Assembly (NCBI GenBank): GCA_020442635.1
Contig: JAGRJR010000001.1
Span: 26,213-90,212, forward strand
From: Lysobacterales bacterium
GTDB lineage: Bacteria > Pseudomonadota > Gammaproteobacteria > Xanthomonadales > Marinicellaceae
Length of the DNA: 64,000 nt
Direction of reading: 5' to 3'
The translations under genes and the position numbers were made by a program. Under the pieces are notes generated by a model. The model was not told where the DNA came from. It saw only the letters and a program-made list of their open reading frames with translations, and searched no databases. Shown piece by piece: positions 20,460 to 30,090 of this stretch (the stretch's first letter is position 1; each line of letters begins with the position of its first letter).

Positions 20460-20756
20460 AGTGACCTCGGCCAGCATAACTTTTTATTTCGGGCTTGTAC
20501 TTTCTGATTCGCCTTGCTCACCAACCAAGTGCGCCGGTCGAGCCGATCTTCGGTTCTCCAATGATAAGAAGAGAGCAGAGCTAAACAAGAAATATAAGTG
20601 TCTGAAATTGAAAAAGATTATGTGCCTTATTGTAAAATAAAAGTCTGTGAAGTATATTGATTTGGTGAATGAAGTAAATTGAAAGGAAAAGAGGTGCATG
20701 ATTATTATGTATAGAATAATTGAAATATAGTGTGTGAATCACAAGAAAATATTTCA

Positions 20757-23555
20757 ATGACTGAATCTGAATCACTAACAAGAAAAATAATAATCGACAA
20801 GTTGTTAGTTGATTCTGGCTGGAGTATCAATGACTCGGCTCAAGTTGTGGATGAGTATTTTATTTCAACAAATATCAAAGGAACTATTTCTGAATCACAA
20901 TCTGAATATAAATCACATCAATTTTCAGATTATGTCTTATTAGGGAGAGATGGAGCAGTCATTGCAGTAGTTGAAGCCAAGAAAACCAGTAAAGATGCGG
21001 AGCTCGGTCGAGAGCAAGCAAAACAATATTGTTATAACATTCAAAAAGAAAAAGGAGGGGAACTGCCTTTTTGTTTTTATACCAATGGGTTGGAAATTTT
21101 CTTTTGGGACTTGGAAAACTATCCGCCACGCAAAGTGGTTGGATTTCCTACCAGAGAAGATTTGGAAAGATACCATTACATCAGAAGAAATCGTAAACCC
21201 TTAACACAAGAATTGATCAACCCAGACATTGCTGGTCGGGATTATCAGTTACGAGCCATTCGATCTGTTTTGGAAGGAATTGAACAAAAGAGAAGAGATT
21301 TTTTACTGGTTATGGCGACCGGATCTGGCAAAACGCGTACTTGTATAGCCATGACAGATGCGCTGATGAGAGCAGGACATGTTGAAAAAGTACTTTTTCT
21401 TGTCGATAGGGTTGAACTGAGAAGACAAGCTTTGGATGCCTTTAAAGAACACTTGCCCAACGAGCCTAGGTGGCCACACTTAGGCGAAAAACTATTCTCA
21501 AAAGACCGAAGGATTTATGTATCTACTTATCCTTCAATGCTCAACATCATTCGGGATGAGTCACAACATATATCCCCCCATTTTTTTGATTTCATTGTAA
21601 TAGATGAAAGTCACCGATCCATATACAACACTTATGGTAAAATTTTAGATTACTTCAAAACAATCACATTGGGCTTAACAGCAACACCGACAGAAGTGAT
21701 TGATCACAATACATTTGCACTGTTTAATTGTGATGATGGGATTCCAACATTTGCCTATACTTATGAAGAAGCTGTAAATAATACGCCTCCTTACCTTTGT
21801 AACTTTCAAGTGATGAAAATACAAACTAAATTCCAAGTCGAAGGTATCAGTAAAAGAACGATTTCCTTAGAGGATCAGAAAAAATTAATCTTGGAAGGTA
21901 AAGAGGTGGCAGAAATTAACTTCGAAGGTACTCAACTTGAAAAGCAGGTCATCAATAAAGGCACTAACACCATCATAGTCAGGGAGTTTATGGATGAATG
22001 CATCAAAGACCCTAATGGCGTACTTCCGGGTAAATCAATTTTCTTTTGTTCTTCTATAGCGCATGCTCGGCGCATAGAGCGAATATTTGATCAGCTTTAT
22101 CCCCAGCATGCTGGCGAGCTAGCAAAAGTCCTTGTCTCAGAAGATCCCCGCGTTCATGGCAAAGGTGGATTATTAGACCAATTCAAAAAGAATGATATGC
22201 CAAGAATCGCCATCAGTGTTGACATGCTCGATACTGGGATAGATGTGCTTGAGTTGGTGAATTTGGTTTTTGCAAAACCAGTTTATTCATATACTAAATT
22301 TTGGCAAATGATTGGTCGTGGTACCAGGTTATTGGAACCGAAGAAAATTAAGCCTTGGTGTATTGAAAAGGATGTATTCTTGATTATCGATTGTTGGGAC
22401 AACTTTGAATACTTCAAAATACAACCTAAAGGAAAAGAATTAAAACCGCAAGTCCCTATTCCTGTTCGGCTGGTGGGGCTGAGGTTGGATAAAATAGAGT
22501 TGGCAAAAGATCTACATCTTGCGGATGTGGTTGAAAATGAGGTGGAAAAGTTAAAAGCTCAAATCAAACAACTTCCAGCTAACTCAATTGTCATCAAAGA
22601 AGCTGCTCTTGACTTGAATCAATTAAATAAAGAGTTTTGGCTTAAATTAAGCCAGGAAAAGTTGGAATTTTTGAAGAATAGAATTAGACCACTGTTTCGC
22701 ACCCTTTCAAATGTTGACTTTAAAGCCATGCGTTTTGAGCGAGATGTACTGGAATATACTATTGCGATACTCAGTGAAGACAAAGAACGTTCGGAAACAT
22801 TAAAGGCTGCAATCATTGAACAAATTTCTGAGCTACCCCTCACCATTCATTATGTCAAAGAACATGAAGAATTAATAAAAGAAGCTCAAAGTGATCAATA
22901 TTGGCGCGATTCAGATGAAGCCAGCTTGGATGAATTGGTCGAAACATTGGCTCCTGTCATGAAGTTTCGTGACAGAAACTTATGGAATTCAAAACCTGTT
23001 TATTTAAACTTAACAGACACCATACATTCAAAAGAAATGGTGGCGTTTGGCCCTGAACAAGAAGCCGTCAGCATCAGTAAATACCGAAAAATGGTTGAAT
23101 CATTGATTTTTGAGTTGGTGAAGTCGAATCCTATCCTGCAAAAAATACAAGCTGGAAGAGAAATAAATAAATCAGAAGCAGAACTTTTGGCAGAAACTTT
23201 GCATGAAAAACACCCGCATATTACTGAAGACTTATTGAGAACAGTTTATAAAAATCGTAAAGCTCAATTCATTCAGTTTATTCGTCATATACTGGGTCTG
23301 GAGACATTGAAAAGCTTTCCTGAAACAGTCAGTGAGGCCTTCAATCATTTCATAAAACAACACACTGATTTAAGCACTCGCCAGCTTGAGTTTTTGAATT
23401 TATTAAAAAATGTGATGATTGACAGAGAAAAAATTGAGAGAAAAGACCTCATAAATACACCTTTTACAATCATACATCCAAAAGGCATTCGAGGCGTATT
23501 CAGTCCGAAAGAGATTGAGGAAATATTAACACTCACCGAACAATTGGCTGCATAA
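20757..23555 (+). CDS. hsdR: Type I restriction enzyme R subunit (HsdR)
   Basis: About 932 residues from ATG 20757; an in-frame GTG at 20730 is an alternative. It is the motor and nuclease subunit of a type I restriction-modification complex. The N-terminal PD-(D/E)xK nuclease has a core with Asp in FSDYVLLGRDG and AVVEAKKTS. The superfamily-2 translocase follows: Walker A ATGSGKTRT, motif Ia VDRVELRRQ, DEAD-type box VIDESHRS, motif III GLTATP, motif V/VI in VDMLDTGIDV and MIGRGTRL. A C-terminal helical region that binds the methylase closes the protein. It is the first gene of hsdR-hsdM-hsdS, 28 bases before hsdM, and intact throughout. Confidence 0.96.
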   Translation: MTESESLTRKIIIDKLLVDSGWSINDSAQVVDEYFISTNIKGTISESQSEYKSHQFSDYVLLGRDGAVIAVVEAKKTSKDAELGREQAKQYCYNIQKEKGGELPFCFYTNGLEIFFWDLENYPPRKVVGFPTREDLERYHYIRRNRKPLTQELINPDIAGRDYQLRAIRSVLEGIEQKRRDFLLVMATGSGKTRTCIAMTDALMRAGHVEKVLFLVDRVELRRQALDAFKEHLPNEPRWPHLGEKLFSKDRRIYVSTYPSMLNIIRDESQHISPHFFDFIVIDESHRSIYNTYGKILDYFKTITLGLTATPTEVIDHNTFALFNCDDGIPTFAYTYEEAVNNTPPYLCNFQVMKIQTKFQVEGISKRTISLEDQKKLILEGKEVAEINFEGTQLEKQVINKGTNTIIVREFMDECIKDPNGVLPGKSIFFCSSIAHARRIERIFDQLYPQHAGELAKVLVSEDPRVHGKGGLLDQFKKNDMPRIAISVDMLDTGIDVLELVNLVFAKPVYSYTKFWQMIGRGTRLLEPKKIKPWCIEKDVFLIIDCWDNFEYFKIQPKGKELKPQVPIPVRLVGLRLDKIELAKDLHLADVVENEVEKLKAQIKQLPANSIVIKEAALDLNQLNKEFWLKLSQEKLEFLKNRIRPLFRTLSNVDFKAMRFERDVLEYTIAILSEDKERSETLKAAIIEQISELPLTIHYVKEHEELIKEAQSDQYWRDSDEASLDELVETLAPVMKFRDRNLWNSKPVYLNLTDTIHSKEMVAFGPEQEAVSISKYRKMVESLIFELVKSNPILQKIQAGREINKSEAELLAETLHEKHPHITEDLLRTVYKNRKAQFIQFIRHILGLETLKSFPETVSEAFNHFIKQHTDLSTRQLEFLNLLKNVMIDREKIERKDLINTPFTIIHPKGIRGVFSPKEIEEILTLTEQLAA

Positions 23556-23583
23556 TTCAGGCGGATTAAAGAGAGAGAAAGAC

Positions 23584-25242
23584 ATGTTACAAAACAACCC
23601 GGATCTGAAAAGTAAAATTGACCAGCTTTGGAATAAGTTCTGGAGTGGAGGTATTTCCAATCCATTAACTGCGATAGAACAAATTACTTATTTGTTATTT
23701 ATGAAACGGCTGGATGACCTGGATTTAAAAAAACAGGGTAATGCAGCGTTCTCTAAAGAAAAATATACATCTAAATTCGACGGAACTTGGATACCGCCAG
23801 AATATCGTGATAAAAATGTCGCTGATGAATTTTCAGTTGATAAAAATCAGCTCAGGTGGAGTGTGTTTAAGCACATGCCAGCCGAAGACATGCTGTTACA
23901 TGTACAGACAAAAGTGTTCCCATTTTTAAAAGACCTGAACGGCACAGAGTCCAACTTCACCCACCACATGAAAAATGCGGTATTTATCATCCCCAAACCA
24001 TCCTTATTAGTTGAAGCGGTTAAAACCATTGATGAAATCTTCGAAATCATGGAAAAGGACTCGGAAGAAAAAGGACAAGCCTTCCAGGATATTCAAGGCG
24101 ATGTTTATGAAATGCTGCTCTCTGAGATTGCCACAGCTGGGAAAAATGGACAGTTTCGCACGCCTCGGCATATCATTAAATTACTGGTTGATTTGGTGCA
24201 GCCACAGTTGGGTCATAAAATTTGTGATCCGGCCTGTGGCTCAGCCGGTTTTTTACTCGGTGCTTATCTATACATCGTCACTCAATTAGAGATCAACGCT
24301 GGTCGTAACGACCTTAAGCCAGACGAGGATGGTTTTATACGCACATCCGTTTCGGCTGGCTTGTCAGATAAAGTCCAAAATATATTAAACAACACACTGT
24401 TTGGTTTTGACATAGACAGCACCATGGTGCGTCTGGGGCTGATGAATATGATGATGCATGGTGTTGATGAGCCACATATTGACTACCAGGATACCTTAAG
24501 TAAAAGTTTTAATGAAGAATCAGAATATGACACCATTCTTGCCAATCCCCCATTCACCGGCAATTTAGATAAAGGCGATGTGAACGAACAGTTCCAACTG
24601 AGCACCACCAAGACAGAACTGTTGTTTTTAGAAAATATCTATCGCCTGTTAAGATTGGGTGGTACCGCAGGTGTGATCATTCCACAAGGCGTGTTGTTTG
24701 GTAGTGGTAAAGCCTTCAAACAAATCAGAAAACTGTTGATAGAACGCTGTGATCTCAAAGCAGTGATCTCCATGCCCAGCGGTGTGTTTAAACCTTATGC
24801 CGGTGTCAGTACAGCGATCTTGTTGTTCACCAAAGTGGTGCCTGGGGATGAAAAAGTTAAAAAACCAGCCACCCAACAGGTCTGGTTTTATGACATGGAA
24901 GATGACGGTTATACCCTGGATGATAAACGCCAGAAAAAAACTGACCACGGTGATTTGCAAGACATCATCACCCAATTCAAAACCCGTGAAAACGTCAAAG
25001 AATGGGATCGAACCCAAAAATACTTCGCCGTCCCAGCCAAAGAAATCATCAAAGAAGACTACGATCTGTCTTTCAGCCGTTATAAAGAAGAAGTCTTCGA
25101 AGAAATCGAATACGAGTCACCCGCACAAATCCTCAAACAACTGATCGAAGCCGAAATCGGCAACACCACAATCACCAACCAAAAACACATCCAAGGTGGC
25201 ATTGTTAAGGAGCTTTTGGAACTCAGGGAGATGATTAAGTGA
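23584..25242 (+). CDS. hsdM: Type I restriction enzyme M subunit (HsdM, N6-adenine methylase)
   Basis: A 552-residue SAM-dependent methylase that marks the host recognition site at N6-adenine and forms M2S with HsdS. The N-terminal HsdM domain (KIDQLWNKFWSGG, YLLFMKRLDDLD) is followed by the catalytic domain with SAM motif I DPACGSAGFL (residues 215-224) and motif IV NPPF (321-324). Length is normal. It overlaps hsdS by 4 bases (GTGA at 25239-25242), so the two are translationally coupled. Its base composition is less AT-rich than the downstream island genes. Confidence 0.97.
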   Translation: MLQNNPDLKSKIDQLWNKFWSGGISNPLTAIEQITYLLFMKRLDDLDLKKQGNAAFSKEKYTSKFDGTWIPPEYRDKNVADEFSVDKNQLRWSVFKHMPAEDMLLHVQTKVFPFLKDLNGTESNFTHHMKNAVFIIPKPSLLVEAVKTIDEIFEIMEKDSEEKGQAFQDIQGDVYEMLLSEIATAGKNGQFRTPRHIIKLLVDLVQPQLGHKICDPACGSAGFLLGAYLYIVTQLEINAGRNDLKPDEDGFIRTSVSAGLSDKVQNILNNTLFGFDIDSTMVRLGLMNMMMHGVDEPHIDYQDTLSKSFNEESEYDTILANPPFTGNLDKGDVNEQFQLSTTKTELLFLENIYRLLRLGGTAGVIIPQGVLFGSGKAFKQIRKLLIERCDLKAVISMPSGVFKPYAGVSTAILLFTKVVPGDEKVKKPATQQVWFYDMEDDGYTLDDKRQKKTDHGDLQDIITQFKTRENVKEWDRTQKYFAVPAKEIIKEDYDLSFSRYKEEVFEEIEYESPAQILKQLIEAEIGNTTITNQKHIQGGIVKELLELREMIK

Positions 25243-27173
25243 AGTTTGAACTTTTGCAAAATGTAGCAACTGTTATTGCTGGGCAATCACCACCATCTTC
25301 TAGCTATAACGACAAAGGGAATGGTCTTCCTTTTTTTCAAGGTAAAGCAGATTTTCAGGATAAGCATCCTAAAATTCGTATGTGGAGCAACAGTAAAAAA
25401 AGAAAAGTTGCAGTTGAAAATGACATATTAATCTCTGTGAGAGCACCAGTTGGAGCTGTAAATATATGTAAGCAAAAGTCTATAATCGGCCGAGGTTTGT
25501 CAATAATTAGACCAGGCGAAGAAATAGATGTTAACTATTTATATTACTTTCTTAAAGCCAACCAAAAGCAAATTAGTGCGATGGGGACAGGTTCAACATT
25601 TAAAGCAATTACACAAAGAACATTAAAATGCTTGCTTATTCCATGCCCATCACTGATTAACCAAAAACAAATTGCCCATATTTTAGGTAAAGTCGAATCC
25701 CTGATTCAGCAACGCAAACAACATATCACGCAATTAGATGAGCTGTTAAGAAGTGTGTTTTTGGATATGTTTGGTGATCCTGTTAGAAATGAAAAGCTGT
25801 GGAGTCTAGATTCGCTTGCAGGTTATGGAAAATTTAAAAATGGTTTGAACTTTAGTAAGGGTGAATCTGGTGTCAAAATTAAGCATATTGGAGTTGGAGA
25901 CTTTAAGACACATTCAAAAATTGATGATATGAGTTCATTGTCTTTTATTGAACTAACTAAATTGCCAAATGAGGATTGCTTTTTAAAGAACGGAGATGTA
26001 CTTTTTGTAAGATCAAATGGAAATAAAGAGTTAATTGGAAGATGTTTATCAGTATACCCACAATCTGAGCGAGTTTCGTATAGTGGTTTTTGTATAAGAT
26101 ACAGATTAGAAAAAGATCAAATAAATCCAATCTACTTAGTTCATTTGTTCAGAGAACAATCATTTCGAAAAAAATTACTTAGCGGAGGAAAGGGAGCAAA
26201 TATTCAAAATATTAACCAAAAGTTGTTAGGTTCTTTGAAAATCCCTATTCCAAACTCTGAAACTCAAAACCAATTCGCCGAAATAGTCAAAAAAGTTGAA
26301 GGTATCAAAACTCTTTATCAAAACAGTCTGGAACAACTGGAAAATCTGTACGGTTCCTTGAGCCAAAAAGCATTTAAAGGTGAATTGAATTTATCAAAAA
26401 TCAGTACAGGGGAAGAATTAACTGAGGCTGATGAAGTTGAGGTGGTTGGTCAAGTGATTGCTGAGTCGAGCCAAGTAGCTCAAGATAGGCTCAATGCCGC
26501 TTTGACTGATTTAAATAAACTTAACAACATCAGTTATGAAGCAGAGGTTGCCAGAATCATTAATATTGCACGGGCTGACTTAAATGTGGGTGCTGCATTG
26601 ACAGATATGCAGGAAGTGTTGGCCGTATCGACTACACCATTGGAACAACTCAGGAATATGCCACAGATCGCTTCTACTATGGAAAATGTTGAAGGTGTTT
26701 TAAGACAGGCAAATGTGGATGTAGGAGCCATTGAACAAAGTGCCGATTTAGCCAGGTCTATTGCAACTACAGTTCCAGAAGTCGAATTGATTGAGATGCC
26801 TCAATTTGCAAATGCCATCGCATCATTGCAACAGCCATTTGAAAGCTTGCGGCATTCTATGCAATCTATTGGCGTATTAATGGATGGTGTTGATGAGGTT
26901 AAAGCTTTCAATGAAGATGCTTTTTTGGAATTCCTGTCTCAATTCAGTGAGCAAATCATGACTGCTAACGAGCTGTGGGATGATTTACAAAAGAAAAAGT
27001 GGAAAAAAACCACATTAGACAAGGAAATATTTGAATCAATGGTCATCAACCTTTTACGCAAAGGACAGTACCTTGAGCAAGTATATGCGGTAACCAATGC
27101 CAACCACAAATCCAAAGATAAAAACAAGCGCCACGAAAAATGTGTGGCATTGAAGGTGTTGGATGCAGCTTAA
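25239..27173 (+). CDS. hsdS: Type I restriction specificity subunit (HsdS) with a long helical tail
   Basis: A 644-residue protein with a GTG start overlapping the hsdM stop. Residues 1 to about 385 are a normal HsdS. TRD1 ends in a conserved helix (LIPCPSLINQKQIAHILGKVESLIQQRKQHITQ) and the central helix includes LDELLRSVFLDMFGDP. TRD2 runs to a second helix ending LENLYGSLSQKAFKGEL, the usual HsdS terminus. A further about 255 residues follow: acidic and helical (TEADEVEVVGQVIAESSQVA, MPQFANAIASLQQPFESLR) and ending in a basic patch (ANHKSKDKNKRHEK). Ordinary HsdS lacks such a tail. The AAA gene starts inside its last codons (11-base overlap), so the tail may connect restriction to that pair. 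Confidence 0.92.
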   Translation: MKFELLQNVATVIAGQSPPSSSYNDKGNGLPFFQGKADFQDKHPKIRMWSNSKKRKVAVENDILISVRAPVGAVNICKQKSIIGRGLSIIRPGEEIDVNYLYYFLKANQKQISAMGTGSTFKAITQRTLKCLLIPCPSLINQKQIAHILGKVESLIQQRKQHITQLDELLRSVFLDMFGDPVRNEKLWSLDSLAGYGKFKNGLNFSKGESGVKIKHIGVGDFKTHSKIDDMSSLSFIELTKLPNEDCFLKNGDVLFVRSNGNKELIGRCLSVYPQSERVSYSGFCIRYRLEKDQINPIYLVHLFREQSFRKKLLSGGKGANIQNINQKLLGSLKIPIPNSETQNQFAEIVKKVEGIKTLYQNSLEQLENLYGSLSQKAFKGELNLSKISTGEELTEADEVEVVGQVIAESSQVAQDRLNAALTDLNKLNNISYEAEVARIINIARADLNVGAALTDMQEVLAVSTTPLEQLRNMPQIASTMENVEGVLRQANVDVGAIEQSADLARSIATTVPEVELIEMPQFANAIASLQQPFESLRHSMQSIGVLMDGVDEVKAFNEDAFLEFLSQFSEQIMTANELWDDLQKKKWKKTTLDKEIFESMVINLLRKGQYLEQVYAVTNANHKSKDKNKRHEKCVALKVLDAA

Positions 27174-28863
27174 ATACCTTAAATTAATGAATAGTTTCAG
27201 AGGGTTGCCCGCAGACTATGAAATTAATTTTAATAAAAAAAGCCACTTAAATGATTCAGCAGCATTAATTGAGCCTACGTGTTTGGTTGGGCTTAATGGC
27301 TCAGGGAAATCAAATTTGTTGGAGGTGCTCGCAGAAATATTTTTTTATTTGGAAAATTACTGTAGCGCTGATCGGCATACAAATCATGTTATCAGCCGCT
27401 TCAAAAATTTTCCAGATTTTGAGTTACAGTATTTTGTTTCCAGTAAACAATTACTTCAATATTTAAGTGAAGATCAAGAAGTCAGAGCTGTTATTTCAAG
27501 GTTGAAAGATGAAGTCAAGGTATTGATTTTTGTTACAAAAGACTCCGATCATACACAGGTAAAAGCTTTTGTAGATGGACAGCATTATTCTTTAAAAAAT
27601 GATCCCGCAGCGTTACCCACTCGAGTGATAGGCTATTCATCAGGAATGAATGAACTGATCAGCAACCCGTTCATCAAGATTGATTTCCAATACTTAAGTG
27701 AGATGCTGGAAAAGAGGAATAATTCCACCAGTTCAAGTTTGGTGATGAACAGAATGTTTTATCTGAATTACGACTCAAACAAGTACATCACCATTGCTAA
27801 TTTCTTGTTTGATAGTGATGATTTTTCCATGGAAGGATATGATGAGACATCCACACCATCTGATTTTGGTGGTATTAACCTCAGGTATTTAAAAACAGAA
27901 ACCGGAATTCAAGATCTTAACTTTTTTACTTTAAATTTGAGGTTGGAAAAAAGCGCCGAAACAAACGCAAACTATTTATCTTCAGCATTAAACCTGGTGC
28001 TAGAAAAATTTAAAGCATGTTCGACATTTTATGAGGCTAATGAACGGGAAACCAAAACCAAATCAAACAAAGAGCTAACTTACAAGTTTTGGGTAAATAG
28101 TGCCACAAAAGCAGCTTTTAGGAACGAGTTCAAAACTGCTTATGAATTGTACAAGGCTTTTTATTTTCTTGAGCTGTTAAATCTGGAGTTAGTGAGTAAA
28201 ACAACCAGAGACAACATTCTTGGTGCGAATTGTGATGATCAAGAAAATTTGTCCGAGGAACTGCCTCGTTTCGAAAAGCAAAAGTTAAAGTTTTATCTGA
28301 GTCAGATCAAATTAGAAAAAGATGATGGCGTCGAAATTGATTACAGAAAACTGTCAGATGGAGAACATCAATTATTACAGGTGATAGGTTCTTTACTACT
28401 CATGGATAAAGAAGGTGCCTTATTTTTATATGATGAGCCAGAAACTCACTTCAATCCTGATTGGCGATCAAAGTTTGTCCAATTAATTAATAACAGTGTA
28501 GATAAATCAAGGGAGCAGGAAATTATCCTTACCACACATTCACCTTTTATTATTTCGGATTGTAAAAAAGAAAATGTGTATATTTTTCAGAGGGATTCTG
28601 AGGGGAATGTTTTACCTCCTATTAACCCTGAGGTAAAAACTTTTGGGACTTCGGTTTCTATTTTAACAGATGAGATTTTTGGTAAAAGTGAAACAGTTTC
28701 AAATATGTCTTTGTCGGTAATTAAAGATATCAGGAGTGAGGCGAGTAATAGCTTGGAAGATCTTGAAAAAGCAAAACGTAAAATAAGAAAACTTGGAGAG
28801 AGCCCTGAAAAAATATTGCTCTATAGTGATTTACTGACCATTGAAAAAAACTTAAAGGATTGA
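27163..28863 (+). CDS. Restriction-system-associated AAA ATPase (PtuA/RloA-like)
   Basis: A 566-residue SMC/ABC-type ATPase. Walker A is GLNGSGKS (residues 43-50), there is a long helical insert, an ABC-type signature LSDGEHQ (397-403), and Walker B with catalytic glutamate LYDEPETHFNP (Asp424, Glu425). An H-loop-like ILTTHSPFIISD follows. OLD- and PtuA-type ATPases and the 'restriction system-associated AAA ATPase' family share this layout. It overlaps hsdS by 11 bases, and its stop is one base before the HNH gene, so the pair is expressed with the type I system. No TOPRIM domain is visible, which excludes a plain OLD nuclease. Confidence 0.88.
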   Translation: MQLKYLKLMNSFRGLPADYEINFNKKSHLNDSAALIEPTCLVGLNGSGKSNLLEVLAEIFFYLENYCSADRHTNHVISRFKNFPDFELQYFVSSKQLLQYLSEDQEVRAVISRLKDEVKVLIFVTKDSDHTQVKAFVDGQHYSLKNDPAALPTRVIGYSSGMNELISNPFIKIDFQYLSEMLEKRNNSTSSSLVMNRMFYLNYDSNKYITIANFLFDSDDFSMEGYDETSTPSDFGGINLRYLKTETGIQDLNFFTLNLRLEKSAETNANYLSSALNLVLEKFKACSTFYEANERETKTKSNKELTYKFWVNSATKAAFRNEFKTAYELYKAFYFLELLNLELVSKTTRDNILGANCDDQENLSEELPRFEKQKLKFYLSQIKLEKDDGVEIDYRKLSDGEHQLLQVIGSLLLMDKEGALFLYDEPETHFNPDWRSKFVQLINNSVDKSREQEIILTTHSPFIISDCKKENVYIFQRDSEGNVLPPINPEVKTFGTSVSILTDEIFGKSETVSNMSLSVIKDIRSEASNSLEDLEKAKRKIRKLGESPEKILLYSDLLTIEKNLKD

Positions 28864-28864
28864 A

Positions 28865-29899
28865 ATGCTGAGGCCTTATAAACACATATCCACGAATTTA
28901 GAGAATTTACATGAATATGTGCTTGAATTCTTTGACAAGATTGAACATGAGGAAGGTGCTTTTCGTGTTGAGCTCTTTAATCAAAAATTCAGACCAATTG
29001 TTCAACGGCATGAGGTAGTACTTCTAAGGAAGTTTGAGGAAATTTTTAACCAATTTAAAGGGTTTTCCCAAGAAAAAAAGTCAAGTATCTGCGCTCAAAT
29101 CAAACACAGTAATGAAATCGAAAAAATATGTAGTCGTGAAGTTGAACCTTTGAGTTTTAATAGCTTAGAAGATGATTTTTTTGATTTGGTTAGAGAATTG
29201 TTTTTGAATTTGTATAACAAGGTGCTAAATGGCGAAATCGCTAAGCAAGAGATAGGGATGAGTCTTAGGAATCATTTTGATCAATTCAGAACTGCAAATG
29301 AAGACATCACTGATTGTCCTATGTGCGGTATATCTCCATTGAAATCTAAATACGACAAATCCAGAGACCAGTACGATCATTATTTACCTAAAGCGATTTA
29401 TCCATTATCTTCTGTTAACTTTAAAAATTTAGTTCCTACTTGTTTAGAGTGTAATTCATTTAATGCCAAAGGTGATTGTGATGTTATTGATTCAACAGGA
29501 GGTAGAAAAATATTTTATCCTTATGATCAAAATTATCATGGACTTGAAATTAAATTCTCAATCATTGATCAAGACCATGTAATTGAAAACTTGGATTGGA
29601 ATGTATGTTTTGATTGTCAAGATGACAGAGAAGATGAAATCGAATCGTGGAAAGCAATATATAAGATTGAAGAACGATATATCGGCCATGTAAAAGGAAA
29701 AATAACGAAATGGTTTAAAACATACTGGTCATTTATGCAAAAGCGAAAAAGTAATAATTTATCAACAGAAGACAACCAGCAGGCATATTTTGATTTTTTG
29801 GAAGCCGATGAGCAGGAGTTAATAAATATGGTGAGAAAACCAGCATTACAGGAGTTTTTGCGAATGGAGACAATTATCAGGGCATTAGAAGAAGTATAA
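28865..29899 (+). CDS. HNH endonuclease-like partner (PtuB-like)
   Basis: A 344-residue protein with an N-terminal helical region and a central HNH domain with zinc knuckles: CPMCG (Cys151, Cys154), then DHYLPK (Asp171-His172, the His-Me finger core), then CLECN (Cys193, Cys196, Asn197). This is the HNH form in PtuB and retron-linked effectors, which act as nucleases controlled by a partner ATPase. It follows the ATPase by one base, the typical PtuA-PtuB pairing. The C-terminal half (about 215-344) is unassigned. It is intact and likely cuts DNA or RNA when the ATPase senses infection; that role is inferred from the family. Confidence 0.85.
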   Translation: MLRPYKHISTNLENLHEYVLEFFDKIEHEEGAFRVELFNQKFRPIVQRHEVVLLRKFEEIFNQFKGFSQEKKSSICAQIKHSNEIEKICSREVEPLSFNSLEDDFFDLVRELFLNLYNKVLNGEIAKQEIGMSLRNHFDQFRTANEDITDCPMCGISPLKSKYDKSRDQYDHYLPKAIYPLSSVNFKNLVPTCLECNSFNAKGDCDVIDSTGGRKIFYPYDQNYHGLEIKFSIIDQDHVIENLDWNVCFDCQDDREDEIESWKAIYKIEERYIGHVKGKITKWFKTYWSFMQKRKSNNLSTEDNQQAYFDFLEADEQELINMVRKPALQEFLRMETIIRALEEV

Positions 29900-30090
29900 C
29901 AAAACAAAAGATTATGAAATCGATAAAGTTTTAGATGAACTTTCGACATTAATCCAACCGGAAAACAGGCTTTCTAATACTGCATTAATACACCTGAAAA
30001 GCTATAGGTATATTGAGGAAGTTTGAGATGTGATAGGTATGTAAATGTGTGTGATTAATTTGAAATTAGTTTATACAAGAGGAAAAGAAA
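29900..30090 (+). other. Intergenic stretch with a start-less coding-like remnant
   Basis: After the HNH stop, a different frame stays open over 29901-30026 and ends at a TGA. It reads as a plausible helical peptide (DYEIDKVLDELSTLIQPEN and NTALIHLKSYRYIEEV) but has no start codon and no ribosome-binding site. It may be the decayed end of an older gene. A ribosome-binding site (AAGAGG) for the DUF2235 gene follows at about 30078. Confidence 0.45.

Larger units (their letters stand above)
20272..20756. other. 485-base gene-free stretch at the left edge of the defence island
   Basis: No convincing gene: a 74-codon frame at 20416-20640 lacks a ribosome-binding site and any recognisable content. 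The stretch holds a solo copy of the left end of the repeat family (20351-20388) and a perfect 11-bp hairpin at 20433-20459. It probably also holds the hsdR promoter in the AT-rich 20640-20750 part. Confidence 0.6.

Noticed and set aside
20416..20640. 74-codon open frame before hsdR
   Set aside because: No ribosome-binding site, no known content, and it spans the hairpin and repeat remnant region; treated as non-coding.
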